Source of the DNA: Anastatus disparis
Taxonomy: Eukaryota; Arthropoda; Insecta; Hymenoptera; Eupelmidae
Length of the DNA stretch: 64,000 bases
Assembly: GCA_017163975.1 (NCBI GenBank)
Contig: JAFFSR010000015.1
Location: forward strand, 1,742,501 to 1,806,500
Reading direction: 5' to 3'
Position 1 is the first letter of the stretch. Every line of letters begins with the position of its first letter. Under the pieces are notes generated by a model. That model searched no databases. It worked only from the letters and a program-made list of their open reading frames with translations, and had not been told where the DNA came from. Shown here piece after piece: positions 1-12,249 of this stretch. A program made the position numbers and the translations under genes.

Positions 1-840
1 ACTCTAATGACATTATAATTTTAAAATACCATTTCAATTTAAAAAAAAATTTTGAGTAATTTATTTTCAGAAAAATGAGATAAATTAAGAAGTACTTGTT
101 AAAAGTTACAGAATACACAAATAACAGATTCTTTCATTTTGTAATAAATTTTTATATTGAATAAATTTTATCCGTATAGAATTTATTTAACTTTATCCTT
201 TTTATTTCCAGATATATAGTATTAATTTTAATTCCTAAATATGTATATTTAAATAATTTTTTAATACGTATGCAAAATAGTTATAATGACAAATTAGTTA
301 AACGAATAAAATTTTCCTGTTTATGAGTGTATCTTGATGATGTGTACGTAATGCATAATTAATATTTTAATAAAACACTTGCATCATAAAGAAATAGATA
401 AATGTTAAAATATTTAGACAATCATGCATTCGTATATTGTATTATCTATGAACATCGAAGAAGAAAATGTTGATGTATGTGTTAAATTCAAAATTAAAAA
501 TTTTTCAATATTCAAAGTTCTATAGCTCCTCTCCTAGGGCTCGAGCCAAGTGGAGCAAAAGCTTACTTCAATATGTTATCAGAAGACATAACATACTCCA
601 ACAGGAGTGAAATCAACCTGTTCGAACTCAAGTAATTGCAAATTATATGAAATAACAAAGTGGACCAATCAGAAGATAGCAATCTTGAGATTTAAAAAAA
701 TTTGTGCTGATTCTACGCTTAATTTGCAACAAGAAATGTCTTCATAAGTACATCTCTAGGACCCTTAGTTTTTGAGTAAAAAAATTATTAATTTGATGAA
801 TTCACCAAAAATTTTGAAAAATCACAATATTTCATTACTC
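1..840. other. AT-rich intergenic sequence, no gene seen
   Basis: Very AT-rich sequence without a convincing reading frame, RNA gene or clear repeat. Only short homopolymer runs and scattered A/T tracts are visible. Confidence 0.6.
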
Positions 841-844
841 ATTA

Positions 845-1215
845 CTCTTAATCCATTGGATCTATACCTCTGAAAATTTTTTTGTATATTTTGGGTATGA
901 AATGGAACATTTTCACAGATTTACAACGAATTTTATTTTTTTGTTCGGTGAGTTGACCTGAAACGTCCCATATATATATATATATATATACATACAAAAA
1001 ATTTCACATCAATTTGCACAGCTAAATAATAAAAATCAATGAGTCTGGGAATATGTTCCATTTGGTTTCCAAAATATAAAAAAAAAATTTTGTGGTTAAA
1101 CATTCAAAGTAATGGAATATTTTTATTTACTCAAATTTCTTGGTTAAATTAATGTTTTAATAAATTTTCTATTAAAAAGTATCAAACTATTGTAAAAATA
1201 TAATAGAACTATTTT
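845..1215. repeat. Diverged half-copies of the 51.6-kb palindromic element
   Basis: Positions 860-980 match, with mismatches, the right end of the large palindrome at 51629-52932: a fibre of sequence running through a GGTGAGTTGAC motif into GAAACGTCCCATATATA. Positions 1045-1210 resemble its left-arm interior. A (TA)n/CATA tract at 970-1000 separates them. The halves are arranged tail-inward compared with the 51.6-kb copy, so this is a rearranged or truncated member of the same family. Confidence 0.55.
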
Positions 1216-1820
1216 TGTTGAAAATAACGTGTACAATATGATTGAATTTTTTTAAATGACAATATGTAGACTTTTTACTTTACCTGTTAGGTGAAAAATT
1301 ATTGCACCTAAATTAATTAAGAATTTAAAATAGCATAAAAATCATCTGTAAATATTTTCCCTTTTACGGCAAGTGAATACAACTTGCGTATGAAATTTTG
1401 AACAATATAATTAAGGCAATCTAATGTTTAGTAATAACTTTATAAATGTTATTATCCATAATCACATAAATTGTTTGTCAAAAAAATTTATTTTCTTTCT
1501 CAATTTTTTATTTGTTTTATTTTTAGATTTGTTAATAGATTTATTAGTATAGTTTTTTAATTATTTAACTTTAAATATGTCCTAATAATTCTAAAAATAA
1601 AAAAAAATAATCAAAGATATTAAAGAATTAATAACTGTATTTATAAATTATAAATTTTTAAAAATAGTTCAAAATTATGAATTTACATAATTACATGAAC
1701 ATTAAAAAAAAATATATAAGTAAAAATTATCATTTTTTCAATGTTACTTATTAATCAAGCAAGTGTGTTCAAAGCGTTGTCGCAATGCTTGAGATCGTCT
1801 TTCAAAGCGAGCGACCACGC
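1216..1820. other. AT-rich intergenic sequence, no gene seen
   Basis: No frame, splice-bounded exon or repeat could be supported here. Confidence 0.55.
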
Positions 1821-1836
1821 AATAAATCGCTGTATT

Positions 1837-1978
1837 CGGATTCAGCTTTCTATGCCGTAGACTACGGAGAGCCGTAGCGAGCAACAAAGCAGTTTAGTCG
1901 CTGGGCTTGGATTCAGCTTTCTGTGCCGTAGACTACGGAGAGCCGTAGCGAGCCACAACGCAGCTTAGTCGCAGCGCT
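1837..1978. repeat. Two-copy tandem repeat, ~71-bp unit
   Basis: The unit starting GGATTCAGCTTTCT occurs at about 1838 and again at about 1909. Each copy contains a short hairpin (CTACGGAGAGCCGTAG) and the copies differ at several bases. The local GC content is much higher than in the flanking DNA. The role is unknown; it is probably part of a dispersed repeat. Confidence 0.8.
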
Positions 1979-2450
1979 CTGCTCCGATCAATGTAATCTT
2001 TCATACAGAAAGTTGGAATGATTGGCTGCGATATTGTTACGCACTCTTGTATTGCGATTTTGAATCAAGTGATAAAAAAATAAGTTCTCATAGTGTTTTA
2101 ATAAGATCAGCTAAAAATTTGAGAAAAATTTCAAAATAGCAAAATTAACAAAAAAATCAATTAAAAGTTTATTCTACTAATTCCTTTATTTAATAGGTGT
2201 GATGGATTTCTATACACCGGTTGCATATTAAATTCTTGTAAGTGTATAATTCTAATTATTATTACATATTTAGATATAAATTCTATTTATAAATATTAAT
2301 ATTAATCAAAATATAAATTTTAAATCTAGATTTTATTTCTTAATTTTGAATTTGAATTATAAAATATAAAATGATTACTCCATATTAAATATTATTTCTT
2401 AGTTTCCAGCTGATTCAAGGTTAGTACGAGTGATTCTAACAACCATCAGA
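1979..2450. other. AT-rich intergenic sequence, no gene seen
   Basis: No supported gene. The sequence is A/T tracts only. Confidence 0.5.
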
Positions 2451-2454
2451 GTAA

Positions 2455-2502
2455 CAAGTAACTATGTATTTGTTGATTTTTACAACAAATACATAGTTTC
2501 AT
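2455..2502. repeat. Short perfect hairpin
   Basis: The arms AACTATGTATTTGTTG and CAACAAATACATAGTT surround a short loop of about 8 bases. A second hairpin follows at 2622-2680. Such hairpins could be microRNA-like or remnants of inverted-repeat elements; nothing else supports an RNA gene. Confidence 0.6.
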
Positions 2503-2621
2503 TGGTGAATAAGGGTGAGTACTGACAAAATATCTTATAATAAGTAAGATTATTTTTATTGATTATTTTAATAACATATCTTTTTGCATCCCAGCTTGAT
2601 CGAGTCGAATAACAAGGTTCT

Positions 2622-2680
2622 TTTGCCTGGTATCTCTTTTTTATACTGAAGGCTAATATAAATAAGAGATACCAGGAAAA
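2622..2680. repeat. Short hairpin
   Basis: The arms CCTGGTATCTCTTTT and AAGAGATACCAGG are about 30 bases apart. This is a stem-loop of pre-miRNA-like size, but no conservation can be judged from one sequence. Confidence 0.6.
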
Positions 2681-2752
2681 AATTATTCTATAAAAGATAA
2701 GTAAAACTTTAAAGCTATTTTTCTCGAATAGTGAATTTTAAAAATTTTAGGT

Positions 2753-2830
2753 GCTGCCCTGTAAGATTTGAGCTGAACCGCTGAATGGATCTGACTTTTC
2801 CAAATTGATGTAACGTCAGCACAATTGTGA
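2753..2830 (-). repeat. Copy of a dispersed repeat also at ~5430-5510
   Basis: Read on the minus strand, this stretch matches 5435-5510 in order (TTTGGAAAAGTCAGATCCAT, then CAAATCTTACAG) with a few substitutions. It is probably the end of a short mobile element. Confidence 0.6.
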
Positions 2831-3039
2831 CCAAATTTTTAAAATTTTATTTTTACTATTTTTAATATTTTTTTTTTATTTTTCTTAATTAGGGTGCTCG
2901 AATAACGCATAAGGTGAAAAAATGTTTCCGAAGTGAGAAAACACATTATGATTTTATTTTCGAGACATTTTCTCACACATTTTAAAATAGTTATATTTAT
3001 TCCTATGTATTTTTAAGATTAAGTTAGTGTACCTATGGA

Positions 3040-3255
3040 CCGATACGACCAAAACGATTGTACGAGACCTTTTCGTTAATTACACCCAAAATATATTACA
3101 GAACTCATACAGCCGTTTCGGTACAACACCACCTGAAAAATTTTATCGTCACTCATTAAGGAACAGATTCCATACTCAAATTCGGAAAAACCCTCAGACA
3201 TAATAAAAATTGGCGACAGTCTTTATGACCCATGCCAAGCTGAGAAACAAACTTG
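3040..3255 (+). pseudogene. Possible retroelement integrase C-terminal remnant
   Basis: Two adjoining frames give a peptide with TTPPEKFYR followed by DIIKIGDSLYDP. This recalls the end of gypsy/BEL integrase cores followed by the 'KxGDxVxD' stretch. A frame change and stops separate the two parts. No other retroelement domain is present nearby, so the assignment is weak. Confidence 0.3.
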
Positions 3256-3464
3256 ATACTAAAATATACATACATATACATAAAAATATAAATATATAAT
3301 AATTAATAATAAATATAAGTTATGTGTATTTTTGTGAATTTCTCATTTGTTAATAAACAACTTTAATGAATGAATTGAACATGAACAACCTAATAGTTAA
3401 ATATTGCATTTTAATATTCGCAAGTCATTTTTCTTTAACGTACATCCTGAACTACGACATTATA

Positions 3465-3512
<48 letters not shown>

Positions 3513-4125
3513 AATATTAGCAACTATAAGCATACATACTGAAATTTCCTTTGTTAATTAAAATACTTTTTTTGAAGTAATACAAAATAATGTTTTGGAT
3601 AAATAATTTGTATCAACAAACTTTTAGACAAATATAAAAACCGTTATATAAATAGACGATTATAACAATTATATACACGAATAAAATTACTTGTTGTATA
3701 AATTTTATTTAATAACATAAAAATTTTCTTCAACTTTGATTTCGAATAATTGCCAATATAATTTGTTTATTTTACTAAACCGTAATTTGTTACACAGGGA
3801 TCAAATAATTTCATAAATAAAGACTTTAACATTTCTTTTTAAATAAGGTTTTAGTGTCTTCTTCTCTTTTTCTTTTTTTAGCATATATTTTTAACTGCGT
3901 TGATTTTATATACTTGCTGCGTTTATTTCTATTTCATTTATTCTTTGAAAAATGTAATTAATTATTAATATTTCTCTTTAATATCTATTTTTTTTTATTT
4001 TCTTTTTCTTTTATCACATGATCAAAATACATGTTTACTTGGAATACTCAAATAAATATTAACCAAAGAAATATTAAAAATTAAAACAAACTTTTTATTA
4101 TTATTTAATTGTAAAATGTAAAATA
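3256..4125. other. AT-rich intergenic DNA with a (TA)n microsatellite
   Basis: A (TA) dinucleotide tract lies at about 3466-3509. The rest is A/T-rich with T-rich tracts and no supported gene. Confidence 0.6.
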
Positions 4126-4129
4126 TATG

Positions 4130-4562
4130 TAGCTTATTTTCGAAAGAGAGAGAGATGCATTGGAAAGAGAGAGGGAAGAAATCTATGTCAACATAGCCAA
4201 GTGATAGTTTGCAAAACTCTTCTGCGAAAATTCATCAACCAATGAGAAAATTCCAGTACACCGAAATTTACCCAAACGGGAGTGAATAGTAACCGCCCAA
4301 TTTTAATGGTACAAAATACCCCAAAGGAGTACTGACAGTCAGTCCCGCTTGGGCACTCGCCAAGCAATTTACAAGTTCTACAAATTTTACAAGTTCCAAT
4401 TTATTCATCAAGTATTCTACAAAGTGTTCTACAAATTTTACGAGTTCAAATTATTCTACCAAGTTATTCAAAAGAAGAATTCTACAATTATTCTACAAAG
4501 GAATTTCACAAGTCAATCCAAGAACATCTCTCTCTCTCTCTCTTCATATTGGAAAAGTTAGA
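4130..4562 (+). repeat. Dispersed repeat, copy 1 (second copy at 28315-28750)
   Basis: Starts with GTAGCTTATTTTCGAAAGAG and a GA-rich block, passes CAACATAGCCAAGTGA, holds repeated TTCTACAA-type short units, and ends with a (CT)n tract. The same layout is seen at 28315-28750, with CAAGTTCTCTACAAAAATC units in the equivalent place. The 70-codon frame across it is low-complexity and I do not regard it as a gene. It could be an LTR-like or 5'-UTR-like element. Confidence 0.55.
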
Positions 4563-4772
4563 TGAAGTTGTTTTTTAAAAAATATGAAAATTAAAACATA
4601 AATTGAATTTGTTTTTATTATTTTTTTTTTAATAATCATTTTTATTTCAATTTTCATTTCCACAATTTTACCTTATAAATTTTATTTCAAAATTTTACAT
4701 TCTTTTAATTTCTATTTTATTTTATTATTATTATTATTTTACTTATTTCTTTTTACTAACAATAAAAATTCA

Positions 4773-5165
4773 TTAACGGTAGGCCGGAGTAGAACCTGAT
4801 ACCGACCGAGTAACAATTGAGTTGTTTGTTATTTACTCAAGTTTTAATCGGTGTATCTTCTAATTAAAGGTCGAGCGCAATAGATATTATTATTATACAC
4901 ATCCATGCACAAGAAAAAAAATATCTACCGGTTTGTTTTTGAGAAAAGTAAGTAACGCGAAAATATTATAAACATAAACTTTTACTTTGGCGTTACTTAC
5001 TTTTCTCAAAAACAAACCGGTAGATATTTTTTTTCTTGTGCATAGATGTTCATAATAATAATATCTATTGCGCTCGACCTTCAATTTGAAGATACACTGA
5101 TTAAAACTTGAGTAAATAACAAAAATGCCAATTAGACAAGGACAGTGAATCCGGCCTGCTCTTAA
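4773..5165. mobile_element. TTAA-flanked MITE, family A copy 1
   Basis: A 385-bp body (4777-5161) lies between TTAA at 4773-4776 and TTAA at 5162-5165. The ends are inverted: CGGTAGGCCGGA on the left and TCCGGCCTGCTC on the right. The long inner arms form a near-perfect hairpin centred near 4968. The TTAA duplication is typical of piggyBac-like elements. There is no coding capacity. Confidence 0.85.
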
Positions 5166-5239
5166 AAATCAAACTCACTCTGATTCTGGAGAGTCCTCTA
5201 AAGTTTGAAACAGAAGGAGTTAAAAGTCCGGACGTTACA

Positions 5240-5450
5240 TTGATTTAACTTCAGTATTAGCATCATTCTCGCGTGAATGGAGGGTTTTGAAATTGAATGA
5301 CTAGAAGTTGTTAAAAAATCCAAAAATAAGGTAAAAAAATTAAAATTTATTTAAAAAATTAACATTTTTTGTTGAAAACTAAAAATTTTTTTGTTTTTCA
5401 GGAATTCCCTCATTCACGCAAGAATGATGCTAATACTGAAGTTAATCAGT
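5240..5450. repeat. Inverted repeat with ~45-bp arms
   Basis: The left arm (about 5246-5290), TTAACTTCAGTATTAGCATC, is repeated inverted at about 5400-5446. The downstream flank to 5510 belongs to the same dispersed repeat as 2753-2830, so both may be parts of one short element. Confidence 0.7.
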
Positions 5451-5687
5451 TTGGAAAAGTCAGATCCATCCAGGAGTTCAGGTCAAATCTTACAGTGGAG
5501 CCATTATAAGGACAAGAGTTCATCGAATGATTATGGGACTATAGCTAAAGCAAAATGAGCTTATAAAAGCTTAAAATAAAGTTATTTTAGTCTACTGTTA
5601 AATATTATTTTCATTTACAAAGAATTTAATTAAATCTAATTAATACATTTGTTTTTTACTAGCAGGGGTTAAAGGTGTTTTGTGCCC

Positions 5688-6080
5688 TTAACGGTAGGCC
5701 GGAGTAGAACCTGATACCGACCGAGTAACAATTGAGTTGTTTGTTATTTACTCAAGTTTTAATCGGTATATCTTCTAATTAAAGGTCGAGCGCAATAGAT
5801 ATTATTATTATACACATCCATGCACAAGAAAAAAAATATCTACCGGTTGGTTTTTGAGAAAAGTAAGTAACGCGAAAATATTATAAATATAAACTTTTAC
5901 GTTGGCGTTACTTACTTTTCTCAAAAACAAACCGATAGATATTTTTTTTCTTGTGCATAGATGTTCATAATAATAATATCTATTGCGCTCGACCTTTAAT
6001 TAGAAGATACACCGATTAAAACTTGAGTAAATAACAAAAATGCCAATTAGACAAGGACAGCGAATCCGGCCTGCTCTTAA
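5688..6080. mobile_element. TTAA-flanked MITE, family A copy 2
   Basis: The 385-bp body (5692-6076) is nearly identical to the element at 4777-5161, in the same orientation, with TTAA at 5688-5691 and 6077-6080. The few differences suggest both copies inserted recently. No gene lies within. Confidence 0.88.
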
Positions 6081-7640
6081 ACAATATTAACTATTGTTCT
6101 ATTTCTTACACAACAAAAATTTTAAAAAGTAAATTAAAGTGAATAAGGAAATTTTTATTTTTTATTTTGTTTTAAAATTTGTGAAGATTTCAAATTTTTT
6201 TAAATTCTTCCAGTGATTTTATTTTTTTTAATAGTAATTAGCGAAAAATTTAAACAAAAATTAAAAGAATTTTAAAATTTTAAAATTTATCACTAATGAG
6301 TAATTCGTTAGCCTGATCGAACTTCGGAGTGTTATTGTTACTGGCCGCATGTTCGATAGATGACTCTGGACGAGTTCAGTATATTCTACTGGACTTCCTC
6401 GTAGAGTTTACTGTATAAGTGTTTACTATTCGGTCGTTTCGTTAACGTTATTAATGGCCGTTAGTTTAAAATTAATGATACAACGAGGTTGGCACCACAT
6501 AACTGGCGTTTACTGGCTCAGTGTAGTTAAAGTTATTATAGTTTGGTTTACTCTAAATTTTTCTTTGTGAACAATTGGAACATCAACAATAAAAATGTAA
6601 TTATCAACTACTCCTTTTCAATATAATATTAATATATCGTTTTTCTAGAAATAAACTTTAATTTTTTAAGAAATATAATTTAAGATAAAAATATTTTGAT
6701 TATTATTTGAATAATTTAGATATTAATTTAATTGTTCACACGCTCAACAAGACGATCACTTATAATTAGTAGCTTTAAGACTCGTAGCAAAAAAATCATC
6801 AGTGATGAATATTAGATTTTTTGAAATTACTTTAATTTTAATAAATACTCTTTCCATGAATTTATGACAGGTTCTGTAACTATATGTACTAATCTGTATT
6901 ATGTATATACATATAAAAATCATTGAGTATGTGTGTGAGTACGCACTTTCTGTAGGCTCATGCCGTAACCCAATATCCAAATAGTAACACACACAACAAC
7001 GCATATGCTGATGTGCCTTTCTTCTCCCCTCTCCTCCTTGGCGAAAAAAAAATTTTTAGATATCCAAATAAAAGTGAAGAATATAGCTATCAACTCTAGA
7101 AAAGTGGCCGGATTGAGACTTAAGATAACAATTATTTACAGTTTTTTACAGTTTTCTACAGTTACATTCATTGGTAACTGAATAATATTTAATAATATCT
7201 TTAGAAAACTGTTTATAATAGTTTAATACAGAAGAAAATTCTAAATAACTGTCGTCTTTTTGATTAATTATAATTTTTAACAATTGAACGGCGTATAATT
7301 AATGAATACAACTGTATATAACTGAAGAAAACTGTTTGTAACAGAATAAAACTATATGTAACTGTTGTCTTCTAATAAAAAAACTTTGCTTATATGGTGT
7401 TCACGTTCTCCCTTATCCCTTATTCTTAACTTATATGTGTGTGCACGCACAGATAAGATCACACATATACAACACATAGAATTATCCCGTGATAGCAACT
7501 CGCTGATTTTACCCTCAGCCAATTTTCGAGGCGTGCCTTAAGAAGTATTAACTTGAAAAACGTTCAAAAATAAATATAACTGTCGATGATTGCAGGTAAC
7601 TGTATAGAACTGTAGAAAACTGATAAAAACTAAAGAAATC
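6081..7640. other. Intergenic DNA, no gene seen
   Basis: AT-rich to about 6290, then a less AT-rich stretch (6300-6600) ending in an AATAAAAATG context that could be the end of an old retroelement. Between about 7130 and 7640 the motif ACTGT/AAACTGT recurs irregularly (imperfect short repeats). No supported coding region. Confidence 0.5.
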
Positions 7641-7698
7641 AGAAGACAACTGTTGTCTTTGTCTTTATTAAGAAAATGAGGAGGAAAAGAAGGCTAAG

Positions 7699-8010
7699 AT
7701 GGAGGGTAAACCTCTTCCTCCTACAAGAAAAGCCGATAGAAAAGCCGAAGCTAGGGCCAAATCTCGCCAAGAATATCCTAAGGAGGATAATGCTTCTGCT
7801 GGACAAACGGCCGAGGAGAGTAAAAGGAAGCAAAGAAGTGTTTCTCATCTCTCTGTTAAGCCCATAAGTAAGAGGAATAGGCAAGGACCTAACCATAGGA
7901 TAGGAGGTGCAACCTTCTCCGCATTGTCCGCTAAACTACCAAGAGTACTAGTGACGTTTGGCGAACAAGTTGACGAGAGGATGGAAATAGCGGCCTTCGA
8001 CCCACTCAAG
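7699..8010 (+). pseudogene. LINE ORF1 fragment (5' part), interrupted by MITE and hAT-type element
   Basis: An ATG at 7699 opens about 103 codons of Lys/Arg/Glu-rich, Gag-like sequence (starting MEGKPLPPTRKADRKAEARA). It then runs into the MITE at 8010. After the MITE a few codons remain, and the 11.8-kb hAT-type element follows. Related ORF1-like sequence resumes at 20229 just beyond it. No zinc knuckle is visible. It is assigned to the R1/Jockey-group LINE because the ORF2 remnant begins at 20711 on the same strand. The Gag assignment is an inference from position and composition. Confidence 0.55.
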
Positions 8011-8394
8011 ACCAGGTCGTATATCTCTATCCTTTTCTAATAAAAAAATGAATTTTTCTGCAAAACCTAATAATTGTAAAAAAAAATAAGAAGAAAGTCC
8101 CATCTCGTATAATAAAAAGCAATATTTCCTTTTATGGGGAAAAATTATTTTTATCGATTCATTTTTAAGAAAACTTTGAAAAACCGAATCGTCCATCCTA
8201 ACCTTTATTTTTGAAGTTTTTCAAGGTTTTCTTCGAAACGAATCGATAAAAATAATTTTTCCTCATCAAAGAATATATTGCTATTTATGATACAAGATGA
8301 GGCTATCTTCTTATTTTTTACTACAATTATTGGTTTTTGCAAAAAAATTAATTCTTTGATTAAAAAAGGACAGAGATATAAGACCTGCTCTTGA
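8006..8394. mobile_element. MITE, family B copy 1 (inside LINE ORF1)
   Basis: The ~381-bp body has inverted ends GACCAGGTCGTATATCTC and GAGATATAAGACCTGCTC, and the long inner arms pair. Relatives are at 14611-14986 and 32813-33193. The flanks read TCAA and TTGA rather than TTAA, so the target duplication has mutated or the boundary is slightly different. Confidence 0.75.
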
Positions 8395-8539
8395 GGGGTC
8401 GATCATGGATAGAATCGTGGACAGGGTTGCAAATATTTAAATCATTTTGGGCTTTAAATAAATTTTAATTCACAAATCCTTTTTGAATTCGTAATTAGAG
8501 TTTTATTTAATTAACAATTCCTTTTAAATTAATAATTAA

Positions 8540-8990
8540 AAATATTTTAATTAGCAAATCAAAATCTAATCGTGAATTGAAAAGGCTTTAATTAAAAAAT
8601 CAAAAGGAATTCTTACTTAAATAAATTTCAATTAAGAAATCAAAATGTAATCGAGAATTGAAAGGGCTTTAATTACAAAATCAAAAGGAATTCTTAATTA
8701 AATAAATTTCAATTAAGAAATCAAAATTTAATCGTGAATTGAAAGGGCTTTAATTCCAAAATCAAAAGGAATCCTTAATTAAATAAATTTCAATTAAGAA
8801 ATCAAAATGTAATCGTGAATTGAAAGGGCTTTAATTCCAAAATCAAAAGGAATTCTTAATTAAATAAAATTCAATTAAGAAATCAAAATTTAATCGTGAA
8901 TTGAAAGGGCTTTAATTCCAAAATCAAAAGGAATCCTTAATTAAATAAATTTCAATTAAGAAATCAAAATGTAATCGTGAATTGAAAGAG
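8540..8990. repeat. Tandem ~81-bp repeats, left hAT-type arm
   Basis: About five copies of a unit containing CAATTAAGAAATCAAAAT and GAATTGAAAGGGCTTTAATT, differing by a few bases. The same array occurs inverted at about 19660-20110. Subterminal repeats like these are typical transposase-binding regions in hAT elements; that role is an inference. Confidence 0.85.
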
Positions 8991-9074
8991 CGTCAGTTAT
9001 GATTATGATTTGTGAATTCGAGGGCTTTAATTAAAAATTCCATAATTCCTTTTTAATTAAACGTTTTAAAGGAA

Positions 9075-9192
9075 TTTTTATCATATATATGTATATAGAA
9101 AAACAGATGTGGACGCGCACATACATACGCACCTGGGCTCATATATCTGCAACATTTCGTGTCGACCCAAACGCACACATACAGACAAGTTG

Positions 9193-9229
<37 letters not shown>

Positions 9230-9341
9230 CATACGTACATACATACGTGGGACATTCCACGTCAATTAGAACGCACCCACAGACAGGTTTATATATATGG
9301 GACATTTCATGCCAATGCGCATGCACACACACACAGGATTA

Positions 9342-9406
<65 letters not shown>

Positions 9407-10073
9407 TAGAGGGGGTTCCCCCCTGCTCGCTTCTTCTGCCAACCCCCATTATCAATATCAATTATCAAATCAATATCAATTTCCAAGAGAACGTTCTTAA
9501 ATTAGATAACAATTAATTAAATTAGCTAACAACCTTTCAGCTATCTCTCAGCTAACTTTCAGCTGAATTTTATCTGAATTTCAGCCAACTTTTAGCTAAC
9601 TTTCAGCTAAATTTTATCTGAATTTCAGCTATCTCTCAGCTAACTTTCACCTAAATTTTATCTGAATTTCAGCTAACTTTTAGCTAACTTTCAGCTAAAT
9701 TTCAGCTGAATTTCAGCTAACTGAGGGCACATAAAATTCTTATACACGGCGGCGGCGGCGGCGGCGGCGTAGGCGATATATCTTTATTATATAGAGAGAT
9801 ATATATATATACATGGGAAATTTCGGGTCAACTCGTACGTACTCATGATCACAGGCTTCTCTATATATATGGAACATTTCATGACAACTCTCACATACCT
9901 ATCCGAGTTCCTTCAGGTTCGCATATATGGGACGTTTCATGTCAATTTTCATTCATGCACACACACGTTAATATACATGGGATTTTTTATGTAAATTTCA
10001 ACGCACACACATACAGGTTTATATATATGGGACATTTCATGCCAATGCGCACGCACACATACACACACACAGC

Positions 10074-10126
<53 letters not shown>

Positions 10127-10381
10127 GACATTTCATGTCAACTTGTACATACTCATAATCACAGGCTTATCTATATATATGGAACATTTCATGACAACTC
10201 TCACACACCTATCCGAGTTCTCAGGTTTTCATACATGGGACGTTTCGTGTCAATTTTCATTCATGCACACACACGTTGATATACATGGGATTTTTTCTGT
10301 AAATTTCAACGCACACACATACAGGTTTATATATATGGGACATTTCATGCCAATGCGCACGCACACATACACACACACAGC

Positions 10382-10426
<45 letters not shown>

Positions 10427-10763
10427 GACATTTCATGTCAACTTGCACGTACTCGCAAGCACAGGTTTTTCTATATATATATATGGGACATTTCATGACA
10501 ACTTGTACACACCTATCTAAGTACCCTTAGGTTTATATATATGAGACGTTTCATGTCAATTTGCATGCATGCACACACGCGTTCATGTACGTGGGACTTT
10601 TCATGTCGACTTACAAGCATGATATAAACATATATATATATATATATACATAAGGGACATTTCATGTAGAATCGCACGTACACACACAGGTTTATTCAAG
10701 TTTATATGGAACATTTAATTTCAACTCATACGCACACGCTCACACATACAAACACATATTTAA

Positions 10764-10814
<51 letters not shown>

Positions 10815-10815
10815 C
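9075..10815. repeat. TA/CA microsatellites with repeated GGGACATTTCATGTCAA units, left arm
   Basis: A unit of about 60-110 bp is repeated many times. Each holds a (TA)n tract, a TGGGACATTTCATGTCAA-like core and a GCACGCACACACA tail. Also present are a TTTCAGCTAA-type short tandem array (9535-9722) and a GGC trinucleotide run (9748-9770). The long frames of alternating Ile/Tyr residues here are translated microsatellite, not genes. Confidence 0.85.
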
Positions 10816-11680
10816 ATACTTTACCTTATCGATGTAGACAATATTTAAAAAATAGTTATTTATTATGCTGTGGTACCCACGATCGCCGTCTTTGGATACC
10901 TAGGTGTTAATGACAACTTAAACATCATCTACAGCTAAAACTTTTGAAATTCAACTTATAGTTCAATAACTACTTTGAAGTTGTTTCAAATGTTATCTAG
11001 CCAAACATGGATGTTCCGAGTAAGATAAACATTGTCTACAAGAATATCTTTTGAAATTTAGCCATTATTTATTAATAACATGTACGTTTCCCGAGATGAC
11101 ATCTCACAATATCCAGGTGATCCTGGCTACCTGGAAATCGTCTATATGAATGAATTTTGAAATTTTCCATACCGATTATGAAGTTTACAGATATTTGCAG
11201 GGACTACGTCAAATGAAACTTGGAGATTCTTTTAGATTTCGATTCTAAGGTTGTTTGATTAAGTCGGAGAATACTCGGAAATAAAAAGATTTTAAAAGAA
11301 CAATTGTTTAAGATTCATGCAAGTTCCATGAAATATGTTGATTTACTCGTAGTCGATACCCATATATAAAGATCATTCATACAAATCATCTCGCATATAA
11401 ATTTGCGGTAGTATCCCTACTAATTTATGAATTTTTCGTTCGAATAATGCCAGCGAAATTTAACTTCGAGAAAGCATATTACTATTGTAATTAGTGAATA
11501 ATTTTAACATTTTTTCATCAAACATCATTCCGATATACAGGTAATAAGCGCTATTATTTAAAAAATTTAAAAAAAGTTAATTTATTTATTTTATCTTTTT
11601 TAGTCTATTTATTCAATTATTGTATTTTATTTTTAAAGCATATTTTTAAAATTTTGTATTTTCTATTTTTAAGTTAAAAT
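10816..11680. other. Interior of hAT-type element, no gene seen
   Basis: Mixed-composition, less repetitive sequence, with no frame over 60 codons and no transposase motif seen. Positions 10860-11120 have a more balanced base composition and could be decayed coding sequence, but nothing is recognisable. Confidence 0.5.
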
Positions 11681-11819
11681 TGTTTTTATTATCATTTAGA
11701 GTTACATTGCAACCAGACTTTTCGAAGATTACACTCAGGTACATCCGTTATCGGCGACTTGGTACTCCAGTTCGACCTCTTCATCCTAACTCATTATTAT
11801 GCATTAAAGATTCACTTTC

Positions 11820-12065
11820 AAACCTTGAATTAGGTTTTAGCAGACCCGAAATCCCCCGGGGAACCCACCTCGACCCAGAGAAAGCCTCCCCACTTGTACT
11901 TCCTCGGAGACGACGTCCATGCGTATTCTGGACAATGTGCATCACTTTGTGGCAATTGTTTGATCTCAAATTCGGTTTTAGCAACCCTGAAAACCCCCGA
12001 GAAACTCGCCTTGACCCAAAGAAAGCCTCCCCATTTATACTTCCTCGGAGATGACTTTTCACACC
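11820..12065. repeat. Two-copy ~144-bp tandem repeat
   Basis: The block at about 11830-11920 recurs at about 11974-12060 with roughly 80% similarity by eye (GAGAAAGCCTCCCCACTTGT versus AAGAAAGCCTCCCCATTTAT). It is open in several frames on both strands, as expected for a GC-richer repeat. I do not call a gene. Confidence 0.75.
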
Positions 12066-12249
12066 CATTATCATCGACCTGGATGTCCAGGTACCAAAAT
12101 GACAACTGATTATTGTATTGTCATCCAAGACCAAAGTCCATGCCAATTGTCAGAATTTATATCTGTCAAAAAGTGCCTGAAATCGAGCGCGCAAGATTTG
12201 ATTACAGACAGACAAACATGCAAACAGACATGAAGGCAAATATAAGAAA

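Noticed and set aside
8540..8990. A CRISPR-like array
   Set aside because: The ~81-bp units are contiguous with no unique spacers, lie in a eukaryotic transposon arm and recur inverted at the other end.
9109..10520. Long frames with alternating Ile/Tyr and His/Thr
   Set aside because: They are translations of (TA)n and (CA)n tracts and the repeated arm unit, present on both strands and in several frames.
11680..12146. Protein-coding frames over 120 codons on both strands
   Set aside because: Open frames on both strands come from a two-copy tandem repeat of higher GC content; no domain or splice support.
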